From the NCBI GenBank assembly GCA_963556695.1, contig CAUWAG010000010.1, positions 5,022,001 through 5,086,000 of the forward strand: 64,000 bases of DNA, given 5' to 3'. The translations under genes and the position numbers were made by a program. Below, piece by piece: positions 47,393-57,979 of the stretch. The DNA is from Anthostomella pinea (lineage: Eukaryota; Ascomycota; Sordariomycetes; Xylariales; Xylariaceae). Positions within the stretch are counted from its first letter, which is position 1, and every line of letters begins with the position of its first letter. The notes under the pieces are model-generated. The model had not been told where the DNA came from. It searched no databases and saw only the letters and a list, made by a program, of their open reading frames with translations.

Positions 47393-48667
47393 ATGTGGCG
47401 AGACCGCACCAACCTGTAAGTAGAGCTACCTCTACTTGCAAGCTGCAGCCAACTGACCCATTCGAAACCAGCTACATATCCTACCGCCAATCCTACGCTC
47501 ACCACCCGGCCAAGAAGACGCGGTACGGGCCGGGACCGAGCCGCGATGGCTTCACGGACACGTACGAGGGGCGCGGTAGCAGCAACGGGGGCGAGGACAC
47601 GCAGGGCCTGCTCTCCAACGCGGCCGACTACGACAACGACGGGGACGGCGACGCCGTCATCGAGATGGACCTGCTGCCGCCGCGCTGGGCCGACATCAGC
47701 GACGAGGTGTCGGACCACCTGGCCGACATCGCGCGCAAGTCGCAGACCCTCGAGCGCCTGCACCAGAAGCACGTCCTGCCGGGGTTCAACGACGAGGACG
47801 CCAAGCGCGCCGAGGAGAGCGAGATCGAGCGCCTGACTCAGGCCATCACGAAGGGCTTCCACGACTGCCACAGGTGCATCCAGCGCGTCGAGGCCATGGT
47901 GCGCGAGGGCAACATGACCCGCGCTGAGGAAACAATGGCGCGGAATATACAGGTCAGCCTCGCCGGCCGCGTGCAAGAGGCTAGCGCTGGGTTTCGGAAG
48001 AAGCAGAGCGCATATCTCAAGAGTATGTTCTACATGGATAGCAAGAAAGATAGAGGGACACATCTGCTGCTGTTGGTGGAAGATGAGACTACAGAAAGCT
48101 GACAATTTCTCAGAGCTTCGCGGCATGTCCGGCTTCGGCACCCTCACCCCAACCAACGAGCGCGCATCCGCGCCCTGGCTGGGAAATAACAGCACAAACT
48201 ACGCTGCAGACCCATCGCTCCAAGAATCCGACGCCGACCGCTCCTACTCGCAGACGGCGCTGCAACAGACGACACAGCAGCGCATGCTGGGCAGCAACGA
48301 CGCCGCCATCTCGCAGCGCGAGCGCGAGATCGAGGACATCGCCCAGGGCATCATCGAGCTGTCGGACCTGTTCCGCGACCTGCAGAACATGGTCATCGAC
48401 CAGGGCACCATGCTCGACCGCATCGACTACAACGTCGAGCGCATGGCCACCGACGTCAAGGGCGCCGAGAAGGAGCTCAACATCGCCACGGGCTACCAGA
48501 AGAAGACCACGAAGCGGAAGCTGATCCTGCTACTGGTCCTGCTGATTGCGGGCGCCATAATATTGCTAGTCATCAAACCTAAGAACCACGGCGGCGGTGG
48601 TGGGGGAGGAGGGGGAGGGGATTCTGGAGATTCGGGAGATCCGGGGGATGGCGGAGATGGAGGGTGA
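47393..48667 (+). CDS. tlg2: Qa-SNARE syntaxin of the Tlg2/STX16 type
   Basis: The t-SNARE for traffic between endosomes and the trans-Golgi network. Three exons (47393-47415, 47472-48022, 48114-48667) give 375 residues; junctions rebuild MWRDRTNLYISYRQSY and SAYLKKLRGMSG in frame. An N-terminal peptide RDRTNLYISYR fits the Sly1/Vps45-binding motif of this group. A three-helix Habc-like domain follows (about 95-195), then the SNARE helix (about 258-320) with the central-layer Gln288 in IDQGTMLDRIDYNVE, and a single C-terminal membrane anchor (about 327-345). Unusually, about 30 residues of Gly, Asp and Ser follow the anchor, including ten Gly in a row, giving a longer luminal tail than the family normally has. 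It converges tail to tail with the next gene. Confidence 0.93.
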
Positions 48668-48994
48668 TATGGAAACCCTCTTTCCTGGGTGAAGACTACA
48701 GGGGCTACCTTGACAGGCTCGTGGAAAGGGAAAGGCGTTGACTGTAAGAATTGGTTCGGACTACCTGAATCTTGGGCCACGCAGGATTCGTCAAGATGGC
48801 CTAGAGTTGTAATAATAAAGAGTATAATGAGACGCATGAGACAAGCCTTGTTGATTGTCCGCTAGGTATGGAATGTTCCGCTTTAAAAGGGTGGTTTATT
48901 TACTTCTAGGCTATGTAGTGTACATTGGAGTGTGGGTATCGTTATTATATGTTCATTTGTTGTACATGTCCGGTTCGGATACATATGCGCGCCA
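48668..48994. other. Intergenic between convergent genes
   Basis: 327 bp holding both 3' ends; nothing else seen. Confidence 0.5.
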
Positions 48995-51481
48995 TCATAG
49001 CACGGAGCGAATAGAGGGTGGCCGCCTCCCTCGCCCAATCAGGTATTTCGAGTTCTTCTGGCTCGCTTCGCCGCTACGCTTCGCGATCTCTCTTTGCAAT
49101 TCGTCCAGCGGCGGGAGTAGCTCATCTCCCCACGCCTCATCCAGCAGATCCTTCATCTCTCCTAGGGTCAATGTATTGTTCGCTCGCATACGCTGCGAGG
49201 CCTTCTTGGTCAGGATGGCGTTCCCGTAGAGGGTCGTCAGCCACTGCTTGACGTAGCGGGCCACGGTGCCAGCATTCACGTCCAAGCCTTGTTCCCGAAG
49301 CATGCCCAGGAATTTCACGGCCCGACCACAGTGGAAGGCCTGGGGCTGATGTCGTTGCGTTTGGATTGTGGGGCCCGTCTTCCCCTTCGGCTCTAGTAAG
49401 GTGTAAAAGGAGACACGTATCATTGTGCTCATTAACTTCTTGTCAAATAGGAGGCGTAGGGGATGCAGAGCCGATGTTCGGGGCAGGTCCAGAGGCACGT
49501 AGACGCCTAGAAGGTTCTCAACCCCCGAGAGTCGCTTTTTCATGGCTTCCGGGATGTCCTCGAGATGCATGGGAACGAATCCTGGGCGCGCAGAATGGGA
49601 GCGAGTGAAGAGATTCACAAGTTCAAGACATAACTTTTCCACCTCATCCAGCTTGCCTCCCCTGATCAGACCGAACAGGATGATCCGCCACCTGTTTCTC
49701 GGCACTGGGACATCCATCTTCGTCAGCTCCTGGCAGACTGATAGATAGAAAGTCAGGGCATCTGAGGTGAGACCAGTAGACTGGCGCTCACTTTCCAGGC
49801 TTTCAAAGATGAGGCTGGTCTTCTCATGATCGATCCCCACCTTCATGGCCTGCATGTCGGCGAGAATCCTCGACAGGCCTTGCTGGTCCCTCTGCCGGAA
49901 GTAGACTTCGACAAGGGCATTGGCGGCTTTCCGAGGTGACTGTTGCAGTGTCACAACCTTTGCAACCAATAGAAGTCTGTAAGTTCGCCAATCTGACGAA
50001 GCGACGGTAGATTCTAAGAGGCGTGTCTGGAGTACCAAATCATCAAAGACGTCCGGGTGAAGGTCGCTTTCCAAAAGGTCACGCAACAGCTCGTCATCCT
50101 TGAGTTCGGCAAGATAAAGCACCGTCTTGAAGTAATTTGAATCGACCACGGAGATGCCATGTTCTTGGAGCTGCGCGATGCGTTTCAGTACACCTTCCGA
50201 CGTGTTTTCCCTGAGGGCGATGGACTGCAGCGACAGGGGTCCAATCTTTTCAATGCCCAGTGCAGAGATTGTCGAAATGGCTGCATTCAAGCTCACCCAC
50301 GAACTAGCAAACCACTTTGCCCCTAACCGGTCATTGTAATTCTTGACACTGATACCAAATGTGTTACCGTGGACCCGATTGATGAACTCTCGTGACAGGT
50401 CGGGCTGTATCGGCTCTTCGATTTCGAGATTGAGATCCCCAGTAGCAGCTATTTCCTCAGGGTGTAGGAATTCGCTGGGGAAATAGCCTTGCAAGAACCT
50501 CAGAAAAGGTCGAGCAGGGACAGGTGCCAAAGGCAAGTCATCGTACCGAACACATGTGTTCCGCCACTTCATTGCGAGTCGAGATTCCCCCAAGTTATAC
50601 AGGTACGGTACAAGCGTATCGTAGAGCTGGTGGTCAGGGTTGACGATGTAGAGGGTCTGCAGAGTGGAGAGTCGATACTGTTCCTTGTCAGTGGCGAATT
50701 CGGTTACCAGATCTGCAAAGTCTTGCGGGCCGGGGTAGAAGTTTGGAGTCAAACGTAGCTGCCATTGAAGGGCCTGCTGGTGTTTGTGATTCCGCAGGAG
50801 GTGTCCCATGACGGTAGTGTAGATTTGTGGCCACTTGACTCCATGAACATCGTACATCCACTCGCTATAGATCCAGACGCTCTCGAGGGTCTTTTCGTCG
50901 TCGGTGTTCAGAGCGGCCTCCAACATGACGCGCCAGAACATGGGCGCGAGTGGGCTGTCGACATCATATAACGACTTGCGTCCCCATAAGCCTCTCCAGA
51001 CGTTCAGGGCACCCAGCTGCCCATTCACCCTCGTCTGGTAGTCCAACAGGCAACTCCATAAGGCGAAGTCACCGCGGTGGTCGAAATGGTCGACCAGCAG
51101 GCGGCCGCGCCATTCCTTCGCAGGCCCTCGTCGGGTAAAATCGGACTCGATGGCAAGACGGTGTGGGTTGGTCAGAAGCGGCCTCCATCTTCCAAACAGC
51201 TTGGACTGTTGTACTAGAGAAACGTCAAGCTCCTGCTGCCGAGAGGCGTTCTCGGGCGTTGACGGAGTGTCGGACAGTTCGTTCAGAAGAAGATCGCCAG
51301 CATCTTCCGTGTCGGTCACCAAGGTTGTCGAGAACCGGCGTGTGCCTTGGCTATATAGCAGAGCGTGCCCCTGGGGGTTTCGAGCGCAAAACTGGGAGCA
51401 TGGCGAAGGGATGTGGATTCGAGGATGGAGGATAGACCGCTTTGGCTTCACATCTCGTAGCACTCGGCACACCAATCGCAT
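48995..51481 (-). CDS. Mitochondrial PPR-like/helical-repeat protein
   Basis: An 828-residue intron-free protein with a likely mitochondrial targeting sequence (MRLVCRVLRDVKPKRSI, arginine-rich with no acids, and a later TRRFSTTLV cleavage-like segment). The first ATG in frame is at 51481. The body is almost entirely amphipathic helix pairs of about 35 residues, e.g. PMFWRVMLEAALNTDDEKTL, PQIYTTVMGHLLRNHKHQQAL and RNRWRIILFGLIRGGKLDEVEKL, as in pentatricopeptide-repeat proteins that stabilise or translate mitochondrial mRNAs. I cannot assign it to a named member; the Neurospora CYA-5/yeast Pet309 type is one possibility. The gene diverges from cox7, 414 bp away, which fits a role in cytochrome oxidase expression but does not establish it. 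Confidence 0.8.
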   Translation of the reverse strand: MRLVCRVLRDVKPKRSILHPRIHIPSPCSQFCARNPQGHALLYSQGTRRFSTTLVTDTEDAGDLLLNELSDTPSTPENASRQQELDVSLVQQSKLFGRWRPLLTNPHRLAIESDFTRRGPAKEWRGRLLVDHFDHRGDFALWSCLLDYQTRVNGQLGALNVWRGLWGRKSLYDVDSPLAPMFWRVMLEAALNTDDEKTLESVWIYSEWMYDVHGVKWPQIYTTVMGHLLRNHKHQQALQWQLRLTPNFYPGPQDFADLVTEFATDKEQYRLSTLQTLYIVNPDHQLYDTLVPYLYNLGESRLAMKWRNTCVRYDDLPLAPVPARPFLRFLQGYFPSEFLHPEEIAATGDLNLEIEEPIQPDLSREFINRVHGNTFGISVKNYNDRLGAKWFASSWVSLNAAISTISALGIEKIGPLSLQSIALRENTSEGVLKRIAQLQEHGISVVDSNYFKTVLYLAELKDDELLRDLLESDLHPDVFDDLVLQTRLLESTVASSDWRTYRLLLVAKVVTLQQSPRKAANALVEVYFRQRDQQGLSRILADMQAMKVGIDHEKTSLIFESLESERQSTGLTSDALTFYLSVCQELTKMDVPVPRNRWRIILFGLIRGGKLDEVEKLCLELVNLFTRSHSARPGFVPMHLEDIPEAMKKRLSGVENLLGVYVPLDLPRTSALHPLRLLFDKKLMSTMIRVSFYTLLEPKGKTGPTIQTQRHQPQAFHCGRAVKFLGMLREQGLDVNAGTVARYVKQWLTTLYGNAILTKKASQRMRANNTLTLGEMKDLLDEAWGDELLPPLDELQREIAKRSGEASQKNSKYLIGRGRRPPSIRSVL

Positions 51482-51894
51482 TACTGCGATGCGGCTGCAT
51501 GCCAATAGGCTTGGCTTGTCGGGGTGGCGTGAAGCCTGGGGGAGGTATCTGGATGAATACTGTTTTGCATGGAGATACTTGGTATCCCAATCGAGGTGGA
51601 AGCTTCAAAAATTTAGAACGCCATTCAGCGGGCGCTGAACCGCCGACGACGACTCGGAGGTTCCACCCCCTGAACGGGATCCTGCATTATGTACCTTAGT
51701 ACTTGGTAGCCCAGAGCTCCACCCTGTCTAGCTCGAGCCTTATAACCGAGGATTACGCGCTTAGTCATGATCGTCCAATCAGGCCAGGTCTGAATCGAAC
51801 CACTCTGCGCACGTCTTTCAAGCTTCAACAACAGCTCACGACTATCTACCACACCCACCGAGAACATCCGCGATCCTACATAATAACCGCCAAA
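51482..51894. promoter_or_regulatory. Divergent promoter region, PPR-like gene / cox7
   Basis: 413 bp between outward-facing start codons. Two CCAAT pentamers are present (51587-51591 and 51775-51779), the second about 120 bp before the cox7 start. CCAAT is the target of the Hap/AnCP complex, a known regulator of respiratory genes in fungi; use of these copies is inferred. Confidence 0.45.
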
Positions 51895-52395
51895 ATGGGG
51901 TACGTCCAAGCTATACGAGTAGCCATTGAGAATGGCAGCTACGAAAGCGCCAATGGCTCCTACATCGTCTCCTACTCGAATTCCAATCGCAGGCCCCGAA
52001 CTACCTAAATTGACGGTTGCTTGCGCTTGGAGTATGTATGCTAACGAGAACCCGCAACCGTAACAGAATGGTCGACGCCCCCAACAAGGTGCCCCAGCAC
52101 CAGCGATTCTACCAGCAAGCCTACAAGCAGCACACGCGCCTGTGGCAGATCGTACGTCCCCGATGGCCCGAAAACCCTCTGCTCCCGTGGACCACTCCGA
52201 TTAACAAGATATGACGCAGGGTACTCGAAGCCCGGTGCTCCTCGTCCCCTTCCAGGTCATGCTCTGGGGTACCTTCGGAGGTTTGTCACACGACCCGAAT
52301 ATTGCCGTATTGTTTCTGACTAGGACGACACAGCCTCCATGTACATGATGGGACGCAAGATCTTGGGCTACAACACCTGGTTCGGCAAGGCCTAA
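51895..52395 (+). CDS. cox7: Cytochrome c oxidase subunit 7
   Basis: A 70-residue single-span subunit of respiratory complex IV. Four exons (51895-51899, 52067-52151, 52220-52280, 52334-52395); the first coding exon is only five bases and gives MG before MVDAPNKVPQHQRFYQQ. The first intron has a strong GTACGT donor and a CTAAC branch site. If it were purely untranslated, translation would start at the ATG at 52068 and lack two residues. The protein pattern NKV-x-Q, a Gln/Tyr-rich helix, LW, RSPVLLVPF and a C-terminal membrane helix (VMLWGTFGASMYMMGR) parallels yeast Cox7 and mammalian COX7A. It is convergent with the clathrin light chain gene. The subunit name is likely but rests on a short protein. 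Confidence 0.8.
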
Positions 52396-52764
52396 ATCAC
52401 CAACGGACACGCAACAAGAGAAGGCAGTGGTGGCTGATTCGATAGGCAAAGACAAATACCAAGTGTTTCTTTAGGTCGAACAATAGAGTCCGTTCACACG
52501 CACGTTGTGGTTATACATTTCCATCCGTACCCCCTTTTGCGTCCGGGAAATCAGTCCATCATGTTCATTTGCGCCCTCTGCTGGGAATCAATGCCATGAT
52601 GCCAACCTAAATGCCCGATCGTGCGGGCTTGTCTAAAGTACAGCCAGAACTGCTCTTGTAGGGGGTAGGCCTACAGAGACTTGGGGAAAAGATGCCGAGC
52701 CTGAGGTCAGCCAACCAAAGTTCAGTCCCTGGGCGATATGTGCGTCTGATTCAGCAGGGTGCGA
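52396..52764. other. Intergenic between convergent genes
   Basis: 369 bp holding the two 3' ends; nothing else seen. Confidence 0.5.
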
Positions 52765-53607
52765 TCAGTATCCTTCCGCTCCGGGAGCCTTCTCATCCTT
52801 CCGCAGGCTCATCAGCAGCTCACGGAACCGCTCCTTGCCTGATCCACTAGCACCGCCCTTCTGGCCCTTGCCACTCACGTCCACCAGTTTGGCAATGCGC
52901 TCCCAGCTGGTACCTCCGGATGTTGTGTCGTCACGGCTCGCCAGGAACTGCTCGGCGTCTTTCTGGGTCTGGGCGATGGTCTTCTCCTTCTTGCTGTTGT
53001 AGTTCTCGTAGAAGTCGTCGATGTTCTGCTGAGCCTCCTTCACCGTCTCGGCCTTCTGGGCGGCGAACTGCTCGGCTCGCTTGGCGTTGCCGGCATCTCG
53101 CTTCGCGCGCCATTGCTGAATGACCTCAGGCTCCAGCTCCTCCTCCTCGGTTGCGAATGCGTTGTAGCCAGAGTTGTAGTTGACCGAGGGGCCGGTAATG
53201 CCGCCTCCGGGCGCACCTTGCTATGATAGCCGTTAGAATGGGTGGCCTCTATGTTGCACGGTTGCTGAATAGTAGCATACCTCATTGGGGGAGCCGATGT
53301 CGGGAAATTGGCTCTGGAATTGTGTGCTTTCGGCGCCGTCGTCACCTCCAAGCAGGTCGTCTGATGCGGGATCGGTTAGAGCAGCGGACTCGGTACCGGT
53401 AGCGAATTGCGTCGCATCGTCGCCGAGGAGGGCTCGTTCGCGGGCAAGGAAGTCATCGGCAGAAGGGGAGCCTTCCTCCTTGATATCGGTCTGGGCTGAA
53501 CATGGGCGTTTGTCAGAGTCGAGCGCCATATACGGTCAACGTGAAATGAGAATGCAGAACTTACCTCCCGAATCGAAGTCGTCCAGAGACGGGAATCGGT
53601 CCGCCAT
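52765..53607 (-). CDS. clc1: Clathrin light chain
   Basis: The regulatory subunit of the clathrin triskelion in Golgi and endocytic coats. Three exons (53607-53565, 53495-53281, 53220-52765) give 237 residues, all in frame. The order of features matches the family. An acidic, disordered N-terminus begins MADRFPSLDDFDSGG and carries the conserved DDFLARERALLGDD. The heavy-chain-binding coiled coil is rich in Glu, Lys and Gln (from about EPEVIQQWRAKRD to KKEKTIAQTQKDAEQFL). A C-terminal segment, SWERIAKLVD...RFRELLMSLRKDE, is diagnostic of fungal light chains. The symbol follows yeast usage. The gene is divergent from the rtt103 homologue. Confidence 0.93.
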
Positions 53608-54460
53608 ATTGGTGAGTTTGTGGAGCGACAGAAGGAATTAAGACCAAAGGTTTGGGGGCACGGGGGACGGCGTTCAATAAATTGACTGGAAGACTTTGGT
53701 GGCAGGCTAGGGTGTATGTGAAGGGGCGTGTTTATGCAGATGATGGAAGTGCTTGGGGCTTGGTCGCAAGGCCAGGTCGGTCCTCAGGTGTTTGGAAATC
53801 TGGTCTGCAGCAATGGTATTCGTACAGTGCTAGCTGCCCATCATCTGCAGCACCAGTGCACGCGCCACCTCCAGACAACGCAGGGGGCATTAGGCAGATC
53901 GTGAAAGAGACCTCCTGATTGGTCCAGTGATACCTACAGGTGCCGGTACCTCTCCAGCTCAGAGCTGAGACCCGCCCACACGTAGGTATCTTATCATCAC
54001 GTGTGGCAGAGCTGCTGAAACATTGAATCGAGTGCTTGCTGCATTGGTCCTCGTTCACGACCACTTCTGGTCCATGTTCTTTCTTTCCTCCATCCCAACT
54101 TCCCACCGACCATCAAATACACAACCAAACATTAGAGCTGCTGGGAGGGAACCTATTTCTCGCCATCAACCTGTTACAGGCACATTGTCTCCTCTCGAGA
54201 CACATTTGATGTAGACTGCCGGCTTCAGTAGCTAGCCTCAGGCACCCGTGTTCTGAATTGCTCTGCCCACCTGCAGCTGCTTTTGATGCATCCTGGCAGC
54301 CGCAGTCTGTAGTTTGACCTGAATATAAAAACAAACGCCAGGCCAACAACAAGCCAGTCCATCATCAGGCGTCACCTCTGCCCCCAGCACCTCGCGCAAA
54401 CCACCACCATCATCTGCAGGCCATTACAGCAACAACTTTTTACGCCCACTTCCTCCCAAC
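53608..54460. promoter_or_regulatory. Divergent promoter region, clathrin light chain / rtt103
   Basis: 853 bp between outward-facing start codons. An inverted CCAAT (ATTGG, about 53918-53922) and a CACGTG palindrome (about 53998-54003) are present. CACGTG is bound by bHLH factors; no use is shown here. Confidence 0.45.
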
Positions 54461-55886
54461 ATGGCTTACAACGATGATGCCGTGCTGGCCAAGCTTTCAG
54501 CACTGTCCGAGGCCCAAGACAGCATCGTCACCGTAGCCCAATGGATCATGTTCCACAGGTAGGCCAATATCCTAATATCCCTATATGCCACCATATACCA
54601 CCATGGGAGAGCCATCGTCGGCATCGCGGTTTGTTCACTAGCTCTAACCTATATGTGTGCAGGCGCCATGCAGACCGCACCGTTCAGCTGTGGCTTCAGC
54701 GGTTGAAGGAATGCTCTAGTCACAAACGCCTGAATCTCATCTACGTTGCCAACGGTAAGTCGGAAGGCCGGCTCGTTTGCCTCCTGCAAGTGCCCATGCT
54801 AACAAATAATACAGAAGTCACTCAGCAATCAAAGGCCCGTCGCAAGGAGGATTTCCTTGTCGCTTTCTCACCATCCATTGCTGAGGCGATAGCAACGGCT
54901 TACAAGGGTGCCCCCCACGATGTACAGCAAAGGATCCGGAGAGTTGTCGATGTCTGGAGAGAACGTAACGTTTTCGAGGAACCCATCCAGGCCGCCGTCG
55001 AGACCCGCATCGCTGGTAAGCCATTTCTGCATCGTACACCGTGGAGACAACCATCCGCTGACTGAGAGTAGACCTCGACAAAGCTCGTGGCACTTCGAAG
55101 GGGGGACTCGGTGTTTCCATCTTCGGCTCCGCTTCCCTTCCTGCAGAACTGGCGCCTCTCGTCACGCCCCAGCAGAACATTACAAAGCTACTCCTGAACA
55201 CCAAGACCGCAGTCAACACCGCCAGCCAGGACTACGAGAAACTGATGGGTCCAGCTAGTGCGGTGCCTTCCGCCCCCGTCTACGCCGCCCGCCTAAGCGG
55301 ACTCCTAAAGACTCTCGCCCAGGCCGAGGGAGCTGTGGAGCAGGGTGTGAAGGCTCGCAGGGAGCTTGTCAGCGAACTTCAGAAGATCTTGGATACGAAC
55401 AGGGCCGCATTGATATCTGACGAGGACCAGCTGGAGACGCTTGTGCAGAGGAAGTTGAAGGTCGAGGACAAGAAGAACGAGGTCGAGAGGGCTATCATGG
55501 CTGGTCTACCTGACGATGAGCCTTACGTGCCTGGCAACGGACACGATCATCACCCAGCTCCTGAACCCGACAGACCCGAAGTTGAGGAACTCACACCGCC
55601 GCCGATGGAGCCTGAGGTCGCCCAAGAGCCCAACCCGACCACCCAGCTTGATGGTCAACTGCCACCCACCATCCTTCAGGGATCTATATTTGATGCGCAA
55701 CCCGCCGCACCAGGTATTGAGATGCTCTCCGACCTAGCCTCGCAGTACAAATCGGTCCCAACGTCGGCCAATGGTTCTAAGAAGCGCCGTCTGGATGACG
55801 GCAATGATTTTCCAGATTTAGGAGGCGACAACGGCATTGATGCAGACGTGGAAGAGATGCTTCGCAAAGATGACGGTGGTTCATAG
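54461..55886 (+). CDS. rtt103: CID-domain RNA polymerase II CTD-binding protein, Rtt103-like
   Basis: Binds the phosphorylated C-terminal tail of RNA polymerase II and links it to termination by the Rat1 exonuclease. Four exons (54461-54558, 54663-54754, 54815-55015, 55072-55886) give 401 residues, every junction in frame. Residues 1 to about 135 form an eight-helix CID/RPR domain: LSALSEAQDSIVTVAQWIMFHR, LWLQRLKECSSHKRLNLIYVANEV, FSPSIAEAIATAY and VQQRIRRVVDVWRERNVF. A long coiled coil (about 215-305) follows, then a Pro/Glu-rich linker and a basic/acidic C-terminal end with KKRRLDDG and DVEEMLRKDD. The architecture and length fit Rtt103 better than Pcf11 or Nrd1, which have other domains. 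Confidence 0.9.
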
Positions 55887-57601
55887 TTATATGGGACGAA
55901 AAACCATACAGGCTAGGTTTCGAAGGAGTTATTGCTCCTAAACCAGGGACTCTGCAATGGATTCCAAGTTGAGCTGTCGCTTGTATTACCTAACTCCACG
56001 AATAATGGCCCGCCGGGGCTGGTAATCGACCACTGCTAGTATCAGATACAACCATTTACCTTATTTTATCATGGAATTGACCAGATGAAAGTGATTCTTG
56101 CGTGTACAACCCCTTCCACGGTTGGGGAAGAAATGTTATGCCATCACGGGACTGCATTTCTTGTCGTCTACGGCTCGCTTAGCCTTCTCACCAGCGCTTC
56201 ATGGAGGGGTCATGGATTCTGTGTGCCCGTGAGAAACTGTATATGCTAACGATCTTGGTTCGAAGCCCAGCTCAATGTGTCGCCTTGAGGCTCTGTGTCA
56301 ATTGATTGGTATTCTTCAACGGCTGGAGGCTTGCTGCGAAGCAGCAGGACCCAGCTCTCCCTAGGGTGCATAGGGCCGTGGTACGATGTCCACCACATCT
56401 AGCTAGATACAGGTGATACCAGTATTATACCTTAAGGGCTGGCAATCTCTTGACTCCGTATCCACTTCTTTTGAGGATTCCCAGGCCTCTTTCTCTCAGA
56501 TTCCATCTGGGAATGTGATTCGGGACCCCCCTTTCTAGATGGATATGAGGTTCTGTCGAGGGAGGGGAGAGGGCGGTGTGCATGTGAGTAGGTCAATGAA
56601 CTCATTGTCGGCTGATCTCCTAGTATACTACGCCGTCCAAGCATTGCTGACTACCTAGGTAGGCTTGCAAGTCGCGCTCGCTGGGCTGTACTTACCGAAT
56701 ATTCTAGAGGCTTATGGATGACTTTATGGTCCCTCAACCATAGCTTACTTATTTCAAGTGGATGCAGTCCACGGGAATTGTTATAATACGTCGTAATGAT
56801 GACGCCCCTTTTCTAGACAGGGCCCTCCCATAATCAAAGCTAGCTGTGAATCTTATCATGTTTCCCATATACGTACGTCGGCCAAATAAGAAGATACTCA
56901 CAAGCTCGTGGGTAACTGCTAGGCATCTACGCCGCAACGCATCAGTGGACTTGGACCTGTTATCATTTTCGGCCAAGTACACAACTGCCACGCAGTTGCT
57001 TGTGACTGGAGATACTCATGCTTCAGCTATGAAAACCTTCAGGTCCGAGCATGTAGTGATGGGGGAAAGGGGGCAGGTTTCGTAGCATCTGATGCCATGA
57101 GACCTCGCTTCACTTTCTTCGCAGCCTCTTCAGCAGGGCGCGTAGGCGTGTCACTTGCAGCGATGCCAAAATCCCAACAGCGTCAACGCATCAACCGTGA
57201 CTAGCACTTCGCTACGGCGAAAATTACAGTCATGTCTTCCACCATCATTACCCGCATATTCCATTCGTTGCCCCCGGTCACATGGCGTATACACAGCTTC
57301 TCGCCACCGACTGAAGCCCCACGTTTCTGTACATGCTTCATCGCCATGGGCCCCTTTCGGCGAGCCAGCCGTCGACATTTCACACGCCACGAGCTTCCAA
57401 TGATAGCTGTGTGAACGGTCCGGTGGCGCGGAAGGCGAGGGCCGAACCTTGCCAACCTGTAGCAGTAGTGGCTACGCATAATACGATCTTCTCTAAGCAA
57501 CAGAGATATTGCCTTGTGCGTGTAGGGTCAGCGCAAGATCGAAAACCTAGATATATGTCTTACAAAACCTAAGAGACTGGCGTAACGATCGCCGGTTGAT
57601 A
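55887..57601. other. Intergenic, no gene supported
   Basis: The left end should be rtt103 3' flank. A B-box-like GGTTCGAAGCC lies at about 56256 without a matching cloverleaf. Remaining open frames are short. Confidence 0.45.
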
Positions 57602-57979
57602 TCAGACAATGCCTCGCCCGGTAGCATGCGTTCGTGGGTACTTCCCATTGACTACCAGGTTAAGGATGCTGTTCGGAGGACACTCGTGATAGGTCTCGTC
57701 AGTACACAGCATACCATATACCAGCAACAACGTCAGTCCTCTCCATAGATTTAGCCCTCGCTTCCTCAGCAGAACATGCTTGAAAAGGCCCATCGCTTCT
57801 CGAGGGTCCTCTGGTATATATGTAGACTGGGGTTGACCACAGCTGCGTGCCCTTATCAACTCCTCGAGGGCTTTCAGGCTCTCAGGCTGAAGCTGGGTAC
57901 ATGCTTCACCAGGGCCCGCTTTGTTGTCCCCCCTTTTAGAGCCGAACGACTTGGGAGGTGATACTTCGTCGCCGGCCAT
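57602..57979 (-). CDS. Hypothetical 125-residue protein, unproven
   Basis: A single open frame with a good ATG. It begins MAGDEVSPPKSFGSKRGDN and contains segments with protein-like character: a predicted helix LKALEELIRARSCG, a YIPEDPREAMGLFKHVLLR stretch, one hydrophobic segment LWRGLTLLLVYGMLC, and a Cys/Pro-containing end. I recognise no family. It lies in an otherwise empty 2.9-kb region. Composition favours coding over the neighbouring frames, but only RNA or conservation could settle it. Confidence 0.35.
   Translation of the reverse strand: MAGDEVSPPKSFGSKRGDNKAGPGEACTQLQPESLKALEELIRARSCGQPQSTYIPEDPREAMGLFKHVLLRKRGLNLWRGLTLLLVYGMLCTDETYHECPPNSILNLVVNGKYPRTHATGRGIV

Noticed and set aside
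56210..56285. GGTTCGAAGCCC B box at about 56256
   Set aside because: No upstream A box at tRNA distance and no acceptor-stem complement.
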